Source of the DNA: Symsagittifera roscoffensis
Taxonomy: Eukaryota; Xenacoelomorpha; Acoela; Convolutidae
Reading direction: 5' to 3'
Assembly (NCBI RefSeq): GCF_963678635.1
Contig: NC_087066.1
Location: 33,175,301-33,239,300 of the forward strand
DNA length: 64,000 nt
A model generated the notes under the pieces. It saw only the letters and a program-made list of their open reading frames with translations, did not search any database and had not been told where the DNA came from. Below, one piece after another: positions 10,870 to 22,984 of the stretch (position 1 is its first letter; every line of letters begins with the position of its first letter). A program made the translations under genes and the position numbers.

Positions 10870-13800
10870 TAGATTTTTCAGGCCTATCCAAAAAGAACTC
10901 CAAGAAGTTTGTTTCACGACGTTTTTGCAAAAAATGGGCAACCCAAGATTTTAAGTTCAAAATGATAAATTGTTGCTTGTGCTCGTAATAATTGACTCAA
11001 GTACCATCACTAAATTGAATTTGGAATTATTTATACCACAGAAAAGTTAGTCGCTTACTCGATAGGTTAATTGAAATCTGAAACGTTTGCGCGCATCGAT
11101 TGTCCAGAGTTTGGCACAATGATGTTTTTCAGCACCCAAAAATGTCATAGAAAAGTTGCACGTGAAAGATGTTTTTAACTCTAAGCTTTTTAACACAACA
11201 ATAATGACTTGAACGTGTTATAAATTTTCGTGAAAACTGGTAAATGGATAGCCGAAGTTTGACTGAAGAGAAAAAAAACACATCACGAACATCCCGGGTC
11301 GAGGTCCCAGACTCATGTCCAAACTTTCGCGACGAAAACTTTGGCATGTCCAGACTTTCCAGATCAAAATTAGGCATGTCAAGACTTTGGCGACCAAAAC
11401 CTGGCATTTCCAGACTTTTGTGACCATGATAATCCGTCGCGACTACCGCGACCGAAGCAGAGGTGGCGCGACCAAAACATCGCTACTCATATTCTCGCGA
11501 CCAAGACTCTCGCGACCAAGAGTTGCCATTTCCAGACTTTCGCGACCGAAAAACTAAGGCGCGACTTTCGCGACCGAGGCGGATACGGCGCGAACCTACG
11601 GCTCAGGAAACGGCGTGACTGGCGCGACCAAACTTAGCCATTTCCAGACTTTCCAGACCTAGATGGAGACGGCGCCTTTCCAGATCAACATGGAGATAGC
11701 GTGTTTTTAAAAAAGTGTTTCAGTGCTTTCTCGGCCAAGGTGGAGACGGCTAGACTTTCTCGACCATGATGGATACGGCGTGACTCAGGAAACGGCGCGA
11801 CTCAAAAAGCAACGGCGCAACCAGCTTGGCCAGCGCGACCAAAAAGTGAACTTTCAAGACTATCGCGACCAATGCGGAAACGGCGCGACTTTCCCGACCG
11901 AGGCGGAGACGGCGCGAACCTACGGCTCAGGAAACGGCGTGACTGGCGCGACCAAACTTAGCCATTTCCAGACTTTCCAGACCTAGATGGAGACGGCGCC
12001 TTTCCAGATCAACATGGAGATAGCGTGTTTTTAAAAAAAGTTTTTCAGTGCTTTCTCGGCCAAGGTGGAAACGGCTAGACTTTCTCAACCATGATGGATA
12101 CGGCGTGACTCAGGAAACGGCGCGACTCAAAAAGCAACGGCGCAACCAGCTCGGCCAGCGCGACCAAAAAGTGCACTTTCAAGACTATCGCGACCAAGGC
12201 GGAGACGGCGCGACTTTCCCGACCGAGGCGGAGACGGCGCGACTAAGAAACAAATCTTTGCGACCGTAGTGGATGCGGCGCGACTTTAGCAATCAGAGTG
12301 GAGACAGCCCAGACCACGGTGCATACGACGCAATTTTCCAGAACAAGGCGGAGACGGCGCGATTTCCAGACCAAGGTGGAGACGGCGCGACCAAGAATCA
12401 ATTCCTCACGACCAAGGCGGAGACGACGCGACTTTCCAGAGAAAAGCGGAGACGGCACGACCCTTCAGACCAAGACGGAGACGGTGCAATTTTTCAGACC
12501 AAGGCGGAGACGGCGCGACCAATATTAGATTTCTCAAGACTGAGGTAGATACCGTGCAACTTTCCAGACCAAGGCGGAGACGGCGCAACTTTCAGAATAA
12601 GACAGAGAGGGCGGTACTTTCCAGACCATTGCGGAAACGGCGCGACCAAGAATTCACTGCTCGCGACCAAGGCGGAGACGGCGCGACTCTCCAGACCGAG
12701 GCGGAGACAGCGCAACTAGGAAAAAGTTCTTTGCGAACGTGGTGGACGCGGCGTGACTTTACCAATCAGAGTTGAGGCAGCCCAGACCGCGGTACATACG
12801 GCGAGACTTTCCAGAAAAAGACGGAGACGGCGCGACTTTCCAGACCAAGGCGGAGACGGCGTGACCAAGAATCAATTCCTCGCGACTAAGACGGAGACAA
12901 CGCGACTTTCCAGACCAAAACTGAGACGGCGCGACTTTTCAGACCAAGATGGAGACGGCGCGACCAAGATTATATTTCTCACGACTGAGGTAGATACCGT
13001 GCAACTTTCCAGACCAAGGCGGAGTCGGCGTGATTTTTCAGAACAGGCGGAGAGGGCGCTACTTTCCAGACCATCGCGGATACTTTCGCGACCCATGTCC
13101 AGACATTCACGACCGAATTTTGGTATGTCCAGACTTTCGTGGGCCGCGACTCATGTCCAGACTTTCCAGACTCAAACTCTCGGCGCGACTATGCAATTTG
13201 GGTCTAAATCCGGATGTGTCGCGACCCTTAAAGTCTAAACATGAGTCTGGGACCTCGACCCGGGATGTCTTGCATCAAAACTGAGATAAAAAAAAACACC
13301 GAATCAATTCATCTTTTGTTCGAAAGTCGGAACCTTGAGCCACCACAAGCTATGAAAATTTATCGAAATTTTTCTTCATCAAAAATAACAATTGATGCAA
13401 ACATCGTTACAGTTAAGGATGGGCCAGTTAAACGTAAAATTATTTTCCACATTGTGAGTTCGGTGCGATATGGACGCCTCATGTCTCATAGATTAACTTG
13501 GAATAAAACACACTATCATTTTGTGGCGCTTTCTGCTTTTACTTAAAAAATTTTGTTGAATTCCAAACTTTTATCTTAAGATCTGTTCATAATTTACTGA
13601 ACTCAATATATCTGTAGGAAAAACTAGTAAAGCAAACTAAGAACCTTAATTATGTCAGCACTGATTTAAAATGCTTAGGTAATGGTCTGATCAATTAAAC
13701 TGATCTCAGTATAATTTAAATTCAGGGTACTTTTTTCGACATTTTCTGCTTAACCCAGATGCTTTTGACACCTTCCTCTAATGTTTGAAAAGTTTCGACT

Positions 13801-14720
13801 GAGTTTTATCTCTTCAGTATTAAAAAGCTTAAGTTAATTTTTTCGTGCCCATCTGAAAATAACTTCAAGAGGTTTCCTTACCTTTAAAAAAACCCAACCC
13901 AAGATGTTATGTTCAAAATGATAATTTTTTTGCGTGTTTTCTTGCAATAATTGACTCAAGTACTATCCCCCAATTCAAATTGGAGACATTTTTATCCCGC
14001 AATAGCTGGCCGCTTGTCTTAGAAGAAAATTGGAAACTGCGCAAAAATTATTCAGAGTTCTGCACATGGACAATTCTAAGCCATCAAAAAGTCGCAAAAA
14101 AAGTTGCAGGCGAAATATGTTACTAAGTGCACGCTTTGCAAAAAAGTAATAACAACTGGAACAGTTTAAAAATTAGGCAAATATTAGCTGTTGGATTGCC
14201 AAAATTAGTCTCAAGAAAAGCAACACAGCACTAAGATAGCTTCCCTGCTTTCTTCAAAAGTCAGAACAAATAACACAGAGCAAGGTAATCCATACTACGA
14301 AATTCGAAAGTAAAACCGCACGACCAATAAATTATTAGCGACGAACAATTTCTTCGATAAAATAGCAGTTCATGCAAACATCGTTACAGTAAAGGTTGCA
14401 ACTGTTGATCGTAACATTTTTTTTTCCAAATGGTAAATCGATGCGATGAACTTATCTCATAAAGTAATTTGGAAAAAAAGACGCCGTCTTTTTGTCACGT
14501 TTTCTGTTTTTTTTTTCAAAAGCTTCGTGCAAGATCAGTGCCTTATTTTTAGTTCTACTCATAATTTACTGATATCGAAAGATGGATAGGAAGAACTGTT
14601 AAAGCAATTTAAGAAAATTAATTATGTCAACCTTAATTTAAATTGTTCATATAATGATCTGATCAGTTAAACTGATCATAGTATATACTTAAACTCAGTA
14701 TAGGTTAGGATTATGAAAGT
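10870..14720. repeat. two diverged tandem units (R1) of about 0.9 kb, the first split by the satellite element
   Basis: Unit 1 is 10,880-11,288 plus 13,269-13,760; unit 2 is 13,840-14,720. Shared landmarks in the same order: CAACCCAAGAT...TTCAAAATGATAA; ATAATTGACTCAAGTAC; CAAACATCGTTACAGT (13,398 and 14,373); the 19-bp palindrome near the end (13,688 and 14,660). The first unit is interrupted precisely by the inverted-repeat-bounded satellite. No ORF is common to both. Confidence 0.6.
11289..13268. mobile_element. satellite-filled element with 30-bp perfect terminal inverted repeats
   Basis: The termini at 11,289-11,318 and 13,239-13,268 are perfect inverted copies (30 bp, containing CATCCCGGGTCGAGGTCCC). 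Between them is a GC-rich tandem array of degenerate units of roughly 27-36 bp built from GACTTTCCAGACC and AAGGCGGAGACGGCGCGAC. Unit R1 copy 2 (near 14,210-14,250) provides an empty-site version of the flanks, so this block entered an existing sequence. No target duplication is evident. Longer higher-order repeats occur at about 326 bp (11,572 versus 11,898) and about 470 bp (12,270 versus 12,742). It encodes no recognisable transposase, so if mobile it is non-autonomous. Confidence 0.75.
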
Positions 14721-15800
14721 GAGTCCTACTCTTATTTTCGGATATCAATAGATATGCAGAAAAAATTAGAAAAAAATTGATAAGCTTATTAATAATTTTT
14801 TAAAATGTCTAAGTAAAGGTCTGATCAGTTAAACTGATCACAATAATAGTTAATTCCAATATTGGTATGGATTTTGATTGCTTAACAAAACTTCTTCTAA
14901 CTAATGCCGAAATACAAAAAAAAAATGAAGCATATTAAAAAACACTGCCAATTAAGTCTCACACATAAGAGTCATTGGATAAGGAAACTTTGATTGCTCA
15001 GAAGTCTAGTCATGATACGTGATAAACACGTGATATTCTAATTTAGCTGGTTGTTTTCTTTGTTATTTACTTGAAAATAGTTTTTTATTTGGACTCTGTG
15101 GCAGTTTTTCAGAAAACAAAAAGTAGTGGTCAAAATGCAATTTTTTTCAGCTTCTGGTTCACCCAATTCAAAGATTAAACGAAACAATTGATTTTTCTAT
15201 GTCAAGATACTTGGTTGATTGAAATGGTAGATCGACTGTTGGTAGATCAACTGTTGGGGTCCAAAGTTTGCCAAATCGGCCAACTTGGGACTAAAGGAAC
15301 CATTTCAAACAATTATTTATTGGATACTTTGATATTTATCAGAGTAAAGCTTTTAGAACTAACAAAAATTGATCCATTACTAAAACTTATGATAATTTGT
15401 AAAGCTGAAACTATTCATAATTTTAGCCCGAGAAAACATAAACTATCTTAGAAATCAGTTGCCTCTTTTTCTCGTCTAACTTCGCAAGAATAGCAGGATA
15501 TACTAGATCTACTGAGACTAGGAAAAGATCAATAGGAAAAACTGTTAATGCAATTTAAGAGCAATAGTTATCTCAGTCTTAATTTAAATTGTTTACATAA
15601 CGATCTGATCAGTTAAACTGATCACAGTATAGCTTAAACTCGGTATAGCCTAGAATTGTGAAAGTTAAAATCTTATCTTTAGTCCTACTTTTACTTTACG
15701 GATCTCAATGGATATGCACGAAAAACTAGTACAATTTCACCAGCATTTCAACAATTTTTTAAAATGTCTAAATGATGGTCTGATCATTTAAATTGATCAC
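13660..15800. repeat. 19-bp palindrome repeated five times
   Basis: TGATCAGTTAAACTGATCA occurs perfectly at 14,660-14,678, 14,822-14,840 and 15,606-15,624, with variants near 13,688 and at 15,781-15,799. Each sits in a similar context (TCTGATCA...CACAGTATA or CACAATAA). Perfect dyad symmetry suggests a protein-binding or hairpin site within the repeated units. Confidence 0.7.
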
Positions 15801-16482
15801 AATAAGATTCAATTCCAGGGTAAGCATGGATTTTGTTTGCTTAACAAAATTTTTTCAGTTTAACGCTAAAATACAAAAGTAAAAACAATATGAAGCATTT
15901 TGGAAAGACACTGCCAATTAAGTCTCATACCTCAGAGTCATTGAATAAGGAAATTTTGATTCCTCAGAGTTGTAGTCATGATACGTGATAAACACTGCAT
16001 ACTCTAGTTTAGCTGGTTGTTTTTCAGTTATTTACTGGAAAATAGTTTTTTTTTAGACTCTGGGGCAGTTTTTCGGATGTGAAAACGTAGTGGTCGAGAT
16101 GCATTTTGTTTGTTAGTTTCTGGTTTGCCCAATTCAATGATTAAACGAAACAATTGATTGTTTTCTGTCCAGATACTTGGTTGATTGAAATGGTAGATCA
16201 ACTGTTGGTCGATCATTTTTTGGGGTTCAAAGATTGCCAATCGGCCAAAATGGGACTAAAAGAACTAGTTAAAATAATTATTTGTTATAAATTTTCAAGT
16301 TTTTAAGAGTTAAACTTATAGAACTAACATATATTGATCCATTATTAAAACTTATGGTAATTTGTAAAGCTGAATTTATTCATAATTTCAGCCAGAGAAA
16401 ACATAAACCATGTTAGAAATCAGTTGCCCCTTCCACTCTTCTATTTTTGCAAGAACACCGGGATTTTATAGATCTACTGTGA
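14589..16482. repeat. tandem duplication, unit about 947 bp (R2), including LTR pieces
   Basis: 14,589-15,535 and 15,536-16,482 align in order: GGAARAACTGTTAAWGCAATTTAAG start, two palindromes, CACTGCCAATTAAGTCTCA, TAGTCATGATACGTGATAAACAC, TACTTGGTTGATTGAAATGGTAGATC, then the LTR-type hairpin and TTTATAGATCTACTG / TATACTAGATCTACTG motif. The unit therefore contains LTR-related sequence at its 3' end, and E2 follows directly. Confidence 0.65.
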
Positions 16483-16633
16483 AGGGGAAAAATGAGAGAA
16501 AGATTAGAATCGGTATTAGAATAAGAAGTTGCACGAAACCATCTGGCCGAAAAAAGATAGCGTGACGAGCAAACGGTATACCTTATCAAAAAAAATTTCT
16601 CTATGGGAAGGCCATCCCTGACCTCAACTCATC
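16360..16633 (+). mobile_element. 5' LTR remnant of element E2
   Basis: Hairpin at 16,369-16,392 (GCTGAATTTATTC.TAATTTCAGC), then AGATCTACTG, GATTAGAATCGGTATTAGA.TAAGAAGTTGCACGAA and GATAGCGTGACGAGCA, all matching the E4 LTR. It ends near AACTCATC, where E4 has its candidate primer-binding site. The LTR 5' end is not definable because of the tandem duplication upstream. Confidence 0.6.
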
Positions 16634-17626
16634 TGATCTAACCAACGAGTCTCAAGCAGACCTCTTCTAGTTTAGTTTTTGAAAAAACCTAAATATAGAA
16701 AACACCCAACAATAGATGAAACAAATCGATAACAGAAATAGCTTGTTTCTATATCTCATTAAGTCTATTCAAGCTGAGCCAATATTAATGACAAATTCAG
16801 ATTACATCAAAAACGATAAACCAAAAACTTACACCGCAATGCGTAAAATAATTAAAAAAGCAACGACGAAAAAATGTTAAACTTATTTGTGAATTCAAAT
16901 TACTATTCAACTATTATAAAAACTGAATAAAAGAAGAGCCGAAAAAAATTGCCTATAAATGTAATATATACTTTGAGTAATTGAAAAAAACTTGTTTTGT
17001 ATATAAACCACAAGAGTTCGACAGAATAACTTGCTTACTTCAAATGTAAAATCTTGAGTACTTTTTCAAAAAATGTTTAACAAAACTTAAAACTTCATCA
17101 GAAAGTACAAAATAAAAACAATGTCTTTATAAAACTTAAATGCTGTTAGTTTGATAAAAAATTCCTTGCTTCACATGGATCATTCCTTCTTGCGTTGTTT
17201 CCTAGAACAACCAAAAGTTTAATATACTAATTTCTTATCAAGACTTTTCTGGGATCTTTTACCAACTTGAACCTATTAACGATATTTACTCATCAAAGCT
17301 TCTCCTTGACTCCAAATTTTCAATACTTAAATCTTCAATTTTCCATCCTAAATCGGAAAATCAAGGCTTCTACTTGGGTTTTTAATATAAAATCTTTTTA
17401 ATCAAATCTTTCTTAAAACCAGATCATCAACGTTTTCCTTGATCTCTTAAAACTTTCCTCACATACTCAAACCCTACCCTTCAAAACAAGTGTCTAACGA
17501 ACTAAAACGGTGATTCATTTGCCAAATTTTTCCAATAGCCCAGGACTAAATGAAATTTTTTCTCAAAACTCCTTATTTTGGTTATAAAACTCAAAAACCA
17601 AATAAACAATCAAAACAAAAAAGTCA
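16634..17626 (+). other. untranslated leader of E2
   Basis: Aligns with the E4 leader 52,819-54,060: AGTGTCTAACGAACTAAAACGGTGATTCA (17,490) versus AGTGTCTAACGACCTCAAACGTCGATTCA, and CCCAGGACTAA near 17,537. AT-rich, no ORF of note. Confidence 0.55.
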
Positions 17627-17800
17627 ATGAACAACGATAAATTTCTGATTCAGAAGCACACAACAGCTTCATCTATAAAGGGTAATTGTAGAAAAACAAC
17701 AAATATAGGAAAATTCCAGTACAGACATACAAATAGAATCAGCCTTTACGACATCATTATCATATCGAAGTTAAACATTAACAGTCAAACCACAAACGAT
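17627..17800 (+). pseudogene. ORF0 remnant of E2
   Basis: DNA here aligns with the 3' half of ORF0 of E4 (54,365-54,505): CACAACAGCTTCATC, CCAGTACAGACATACAAATAG and ATTAACAGTCAAAC correspond to ACAACCTCAAACTCATC, CCAGTACATCTATACAATTGG and ATTAACAGTCATCAAAC. The open frame is heavily substituted. It shows the upstream ORF region was part of a third, older family member. Confidence 0.45.
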
Positions 17801-18640
17801 GTTTTCCACAATCTATTCCACAATATTTTCACAAATGATTTTTTCTCGGTGTTTTACAGCTTCATCTGTATATTAGACACAGTTTAAACAATCTATATAT
17901 CTGCACCCCAAACAATCCCACATGAAGCAAACAGTCCGGACAAAAATGAAAATCATTGATACAGAATTTTAAAAGTTATCAAAATTCGATCTGCAAAGAA
18001 AACTAACAAGGTCTATAATAAACTATTTTCAACACAAATCAGACCTACCTGAGCAATCTTGAAAAAGAATTTGTACACACTGCGAGATCAAAACACATCA
18101 GATGAAACAGGTCATATCTGGAACGCCGAATGCTATTATGAAAAGTTTTTTGACAGAACAAATCAAATTTCTTTTCAGCAATTGAATTTGTATCAGTAAG
18201 CAAAAGTTATTCAAAAGAAACTCCACTGAACACAGATACAACACATTTAAACTATAATACAATGTTTCACGATAGAACTATTGCTACGGTCTGAATTTAA
18301 CATTCAAGCATACACAAAAAACAAGGCTTTACCAACACGATATTTGAACACAATCACACTCTACAATTAAAAAATAGTTCAGTAACAACACAACAAAGTA
18401 TCTCACCTGTTCACACACCAATCAACACCATATAATAAACATAACACCCCGTTCCCACAAAGAAAAAAAAACAATACAGTCAACAGCTAAACCAACTGTA
18501 TTTTTCCTAAATACTCGCAAGTTGATCTTTAAACAAAAAGACCTATTTCTAAAAAACTTTTTTAATAGACCTTAAAAGGAATTTAGAAAAATTCTGCAGA
18601 AAAATAATTCAATCGCCACTTAGAAATAATTCAAAAACTC
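17801..18640 (+). pseudogene. gag-like: gag remnant of E2
   Basis: Matches to the E4 gag include CAGTAACAACACAACAAAGTATCTCACC (18,382) aligning with 55,494 and an ATTATAATAC block near 18,253. The sequence then jumps to the protease region at about 18,700, so roughly 2 kb of capsid, zinc knuckle and basic domain is deleted. No continuous reading frame. Confidence 0.45.
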
Positions 18641-19470
18641 AAATGGACAACACAAAAAACATAGAAATATCACACAAAAATTTCAACGACGATTCTACAC
18701 CTGAAGCAACCCCTGACTCACCAGGCATCAAAAACAACGAAAGCTCAAAAATTCAATTCAATCACAAACATTGTGGAAGCAAAAAGAAACCGAAAGCACC
18801 TGAATAATTGATTTGTTAAGAATTGAACTTAAATATGAAATTCCTGTTGAATCAGATTACTATCAAAACGAATATATCGAAAAAAAATTCTATTGAACAA
18901 AAAGAAATTGACATGACAGACATCTACATTTCATCAAAAATAAAAAAAAAATACAGATCAATTGCATCAAAACACAATTCGCAAGATGCCTTCACTAAAA
19001 GAAAGAATGAGGATCATAATAATTCTTTTCGAAAGCCCAAAAAGCTCAACCTCCAGACCAAGAAACATGTAATTTAATCAACTCAGGCGCAGAATAAAAC
19101 ATCAGAATTGTAAACAGAAGGAATGAAATTCAATCGTTGATCCAAAAATCACAATCCAAAGTACCAAAGGAAAATAAGCCACATCACAAGCAACACTTTT
19201 ACACAGTTATGGAAAGTTCATTTATACCTTCAACCTACAAAAACTATGGATCAAACTAAATTTTAAAAAAAACTTTCAAGCAAATAACGATATTAAACAT
19301 AACTTATTAGTCATACCATTCATTACAAATTACATGCCAATAACTAATAACCTAAACAGTTAACTACAAATCAAAGATAAGTTTACCCAAAACAAAATAG
19401 TGTGTTAGCTTATTTCAAAGATTAAGCTAACAATCCCCAATTTTTTCAAAGTTTCGTCAAAAAAAACTAG
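18641..19470 (+). pseudogene. protease region of E2, decayed
   Basis: Aligns with E4 57,755-58,600. The retropepsin motif FLIDSGAESN of E4 reads NLINSGAE-stop-N here (19,073-19,105), so the catalytic Asp codon has become Asn and stops follow. Region 18,823-19,077 is an open Lys/Asn-rich stretch of no independent meaning. Confidence 0.5.
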
Positions 19471-22110
19471 GAAAGAAAACAATTGAGGCCGTTAATTGGT
19501 TATGCATATAATTTCTCCACTGCTAAGTTTAACCATTACAACAATACTCAACACACAAAGAATATATATCTAGCTGACCTTGAATGCAGACCAATTCATA
19601 ATCTTTCTCCAGTTACAATATCATCAATTAAATATTCGAAGGACACAAACGAAGATAAGGTCAATTTTTTCATATATACATATGGATATATAATTTTCTA
19701 AACTTATTATATCAAATGACTTTTCCTTTAGGACTCTTAGAATATTGGGAAACAAACGCAACACTAAATCCAATTGAAGAAAAAACCAGTTATATCCAAT
19801 TAAAACTATTACGAATTTGTCAATCTACTTCACTCAACGAACAATTTTTCAGATTTAAAACCAAAAGCAAACAATCATTATTTTAAATCTAAAATCCAGA
19901 AATCAAAAACTCACTAGAACAAAAAATCTATATTCAGTTTTCAAAAATCTCAAAAGAGTCAAGAAGAAATTGAACAATTAGCAATTTTTTTGAATTTCTC
20001 AAAAGCTTATGCTACATCAAAATTCAATGTCGGAAAAATTTGTTCTTCACAACATTTCCAACTGAAACCAGATGCAGATTTCGAATGACAATGCACAAGC
20101 AAAGTGCGTATACACTTACAGGACAAAGTAAATAGACTCTTGGACATACTTAAACAATACGAAATTACCTCACCACTAACCAAAGTATAACAAACACAGA
20201 AAAAAACACAATCATGAACCCAGTTCTCATATTAACAAAAAACTAATTTTTCAAAAAAATACTACTTGATGCAAGGTATTTCAACTAACTAATAGCTTCA
20301 TCAAAATACAATTGGCCAATAGAAAAAATGCAGGTGAAATTCGCAAAAATAAACTGACGCTGTTGCACAACGTCTTTTTTAAGGCATTTCCAAAAATCCA
20401 GAAGTTTTTTCCGCAATCATGAGCATTTTAGACCACTAATTTTAGACCACTGACTTTACGTAAGAACGTTACCACAGATATAGACGACTTTTTCAGATAA
20501 ACATAAAGATAAGCAGAAAAGTTTCAAACTTTAGAAAAAAACTTCCACAATTTTCAAGCAGAAAACATTAAGCAGCCCCAGACAAATCAGATATTTTCCT
20601 CACCAGAGTTCATTTTCTAGGACATTTTGTCGAAAGAACAACAAGAACACGTCCAAAATCAAATTTTTTAGGTGCTGTTTTGAAATTACAACCAACCTTA
20701 AAAAGAAAGAAAACTCACATTTTTCCTGGAAACTTTTTTAAGTACCTATGTTTCAAGATGTAATTATACTTCCAACCCTTTTTGAACATATTACATCAAC
20801 CAAAAAATTTTGAATTGAAAATCGAACATCAAAAAAGATACAATGAAACAATGAAATTAAAAACTCGTCAGCAAACAAATTTCAAATACCAACACCGACT
20901 CAAATCAATCATTTTTTACAATGCGCGATGCTTCTCACATTAGAAAATTCGCAGCTTTTTTACAGTCTTTTCAAGAAACAAACAAAGTGAAATTAATCTC
21001 ACCAATTTTACATTTTTTAACACGAGCAGATCCACGTTTCTTTACACTTAAGTGAGAATGTACAGTTATAGTATAAAGTCTATAATGATTTTGAATTGAT
21101 TCTCAAGTCCAAATTGATTCAACGGTTCGGAAAAATTCAACGAATATTTTTTTCAAAGTTTTTGTTTTCAATGTACACCTTATGGATAAAAAAACTCTGC
21201 AATCACTGTCTCATATGCCAACTATACAAAGATTTTTCATCTCAAAATCAAATTGCAGTAAAGACGAGAGACTCATTTCAAGCACAGAACTTCGTTTGAC
21301 ATAACGGCACTAATTTCATGCTTTTCCAAAGGAGACTCATAGGTTATGGTAGTAGTAGACGCATTTATTTATTATGCAGCCCTAAACCCAGTTCCACAAT
21401 TCACTTTATGGGCACTGGATAGCCAAATGTTGATTGCCAGAAAACCTTGTAATCGATAATGGCACAGCTTTTATTAATTAAGAAAACATGCCTTATGCCG
21501 TTTATACAATATAAAACACAATTCGCAAATTCTCAAACAAGCACAGCCTTTGGTTTATCACCCTACAGAATGTTTTTGAACGAGAAACCTCGTAAACGAA
21601 TCGTGTTCACCGCAAACGCATCAAAAAAGTACAAGATCAATGTGAATCATCAAAGGATTCGATATGTTATAATCTTCTACCTCGTACTAACAAAAAAGAT
21701 TATTTTTCTCATCCATAAAAATTGAAAATAGCTTCCGGTACTCAGGCGGTTGGGATCAAATAGATACAAAAAACAATAAAAGAATTAAACTGAGAATTCG
21801 CTCAATCATACACAAATACTGGACTCCAAATTGTTGGTTCTCCACAAGATATCAGCAAAAAAAAGAACTTCAGTTAACTCAAACACACAAGAACAATTGT
21901 AGGATAAACAAGCCAAAAATGAAACTATTGCAGAAAAAAGAAACCGTAAATTACAAGAACAAAAAACATCCCCGAAACAAGATAAAATTTTGATCAACGT
22001 CAAGCATTTCGACTCCAAAAGCAACCGAGGAAAAACTATACTTTGTGTAATCCATAATCAAAAATATTGAAATAGGTAGATTTTCATGACTCATCCAAAA
22101 GAAATTAAAA
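19471..22110 (+). pseudogene. pol-like: pol remnant of E2: linker, RT, RNase H, integrase
   Basis: 19,483-19,800 matches the E4 protease-RT linker (FPLGLLEYWETNA versus LPLGLLGYCETNA). 20,250-20,620 matches RT, with LDARYFN and a degraded catalytic box reading DIDDFF where E4 has YLDDVF. 20,915-20,960 is RNase H (MRDASHI versus MCDAANF). 21,096-21,725 is integrase with the Cys pair CNHCLICQL and the C-terminal part GLSPYRMFLNEKPRK. Many frameshifts. Clearly the oldest copy in the window. Confidence 0.65.
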
Positions 22111-22980
22111 ACTTGATTAAAGATATCACATTGACTCGGTTTTTCTTCACTAACAAAAATTAATCAATTTTTTGATGATTTATAGTCCCTACCTTTTTCA
22201 ATCCTTTTTCAATTACCTTCTCAATTTCTAATTTTCAGAACTACTGCTAAAACAATTCGGCCAATCTTTTATTTTTTTTTCGTCACCACTGTTGAATTAA
22301 ACCATTAAATCTCAAAATGAGTTAGAGTTAAAACTGAAAATCAGAGACCTTCAGATCAAAGACCTTCAGGTCAAAAATGAGCAACACTTTCTGTTTTGGC
22401 AACTCAGTTAAATACCATAATAAAATTAGATTCCCTTTAACTAATCAGAACAAAACTCAAAAAAATTGAAGAAGTTGATAACCCTAAAAAAGATTTTAAA
22501 AACAATCTAAAGTAAAAAAACTCAATGAATCATTTTACTCAAACCTCCTTTTTTTTCGTAAAATCTCGTTTTAACTAATAAATAAAATTAAAAATTAGCA
22601 ACTTTATTTCAAAATCTCCAGACGAATTTTCGCCAGAACCTCTTCATATCCAATCCAAATGACACAAATCAAAAATTAAATAAGACCTCACTCAACTGGA
22701 GCTCAGAAACTAAAAAATGTCTTAGACAAGTGAAGTCATCCTCTGAGTGCCCCTTTTTCAACCAGTTGCTAAGCTTTTCAAGAAATTTCTTTCAATTTGG
22801 AATCAAAATTTTCCAAACTTCTTAAAATTTTGTTTTTACATTTCAACTGACATTTAAGAATTCAAAATCGGACTTTTCAGAGCTCTAGTTTTTTGCATTC
22901 AATTCAATATTTTCTTGAAACTCTTGCAAACCTAACTTTTCCTTTCCCAAACCATCACTTATCTATCTAGAAAGATAATA
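22111..22980 (+). other. pol-env spacer of E2
   Basis: Homologous in position to 1-633 and 62,700-63,508 (AGACCTTCAGGTCAAAAATGAGCAA versus CAACCTCTAGGTCAAAAATAAGCAA). No gene seen. The CAG|GTACG splice acceptor of E1 and E4 is not recognisable here. Confidence 0.5.
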
Positions 22981-22984
22981 AATA

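Noticed and set aside
11315-13235. Spaced repeats reminiscent of a CRISPR array
   Set aside because: Units are degenerate, directly abutting and without unique spacers of fixed length; no cas genes; clearly eukaryotic context.
11315-13238. Many long Arg/Asp/Glu-rich open frames on both strands
   Set aside because: They are translations of the GC-rich satellite; stops are absent because of repeat composition, and all frames on both strands give similar repetitive peptides.
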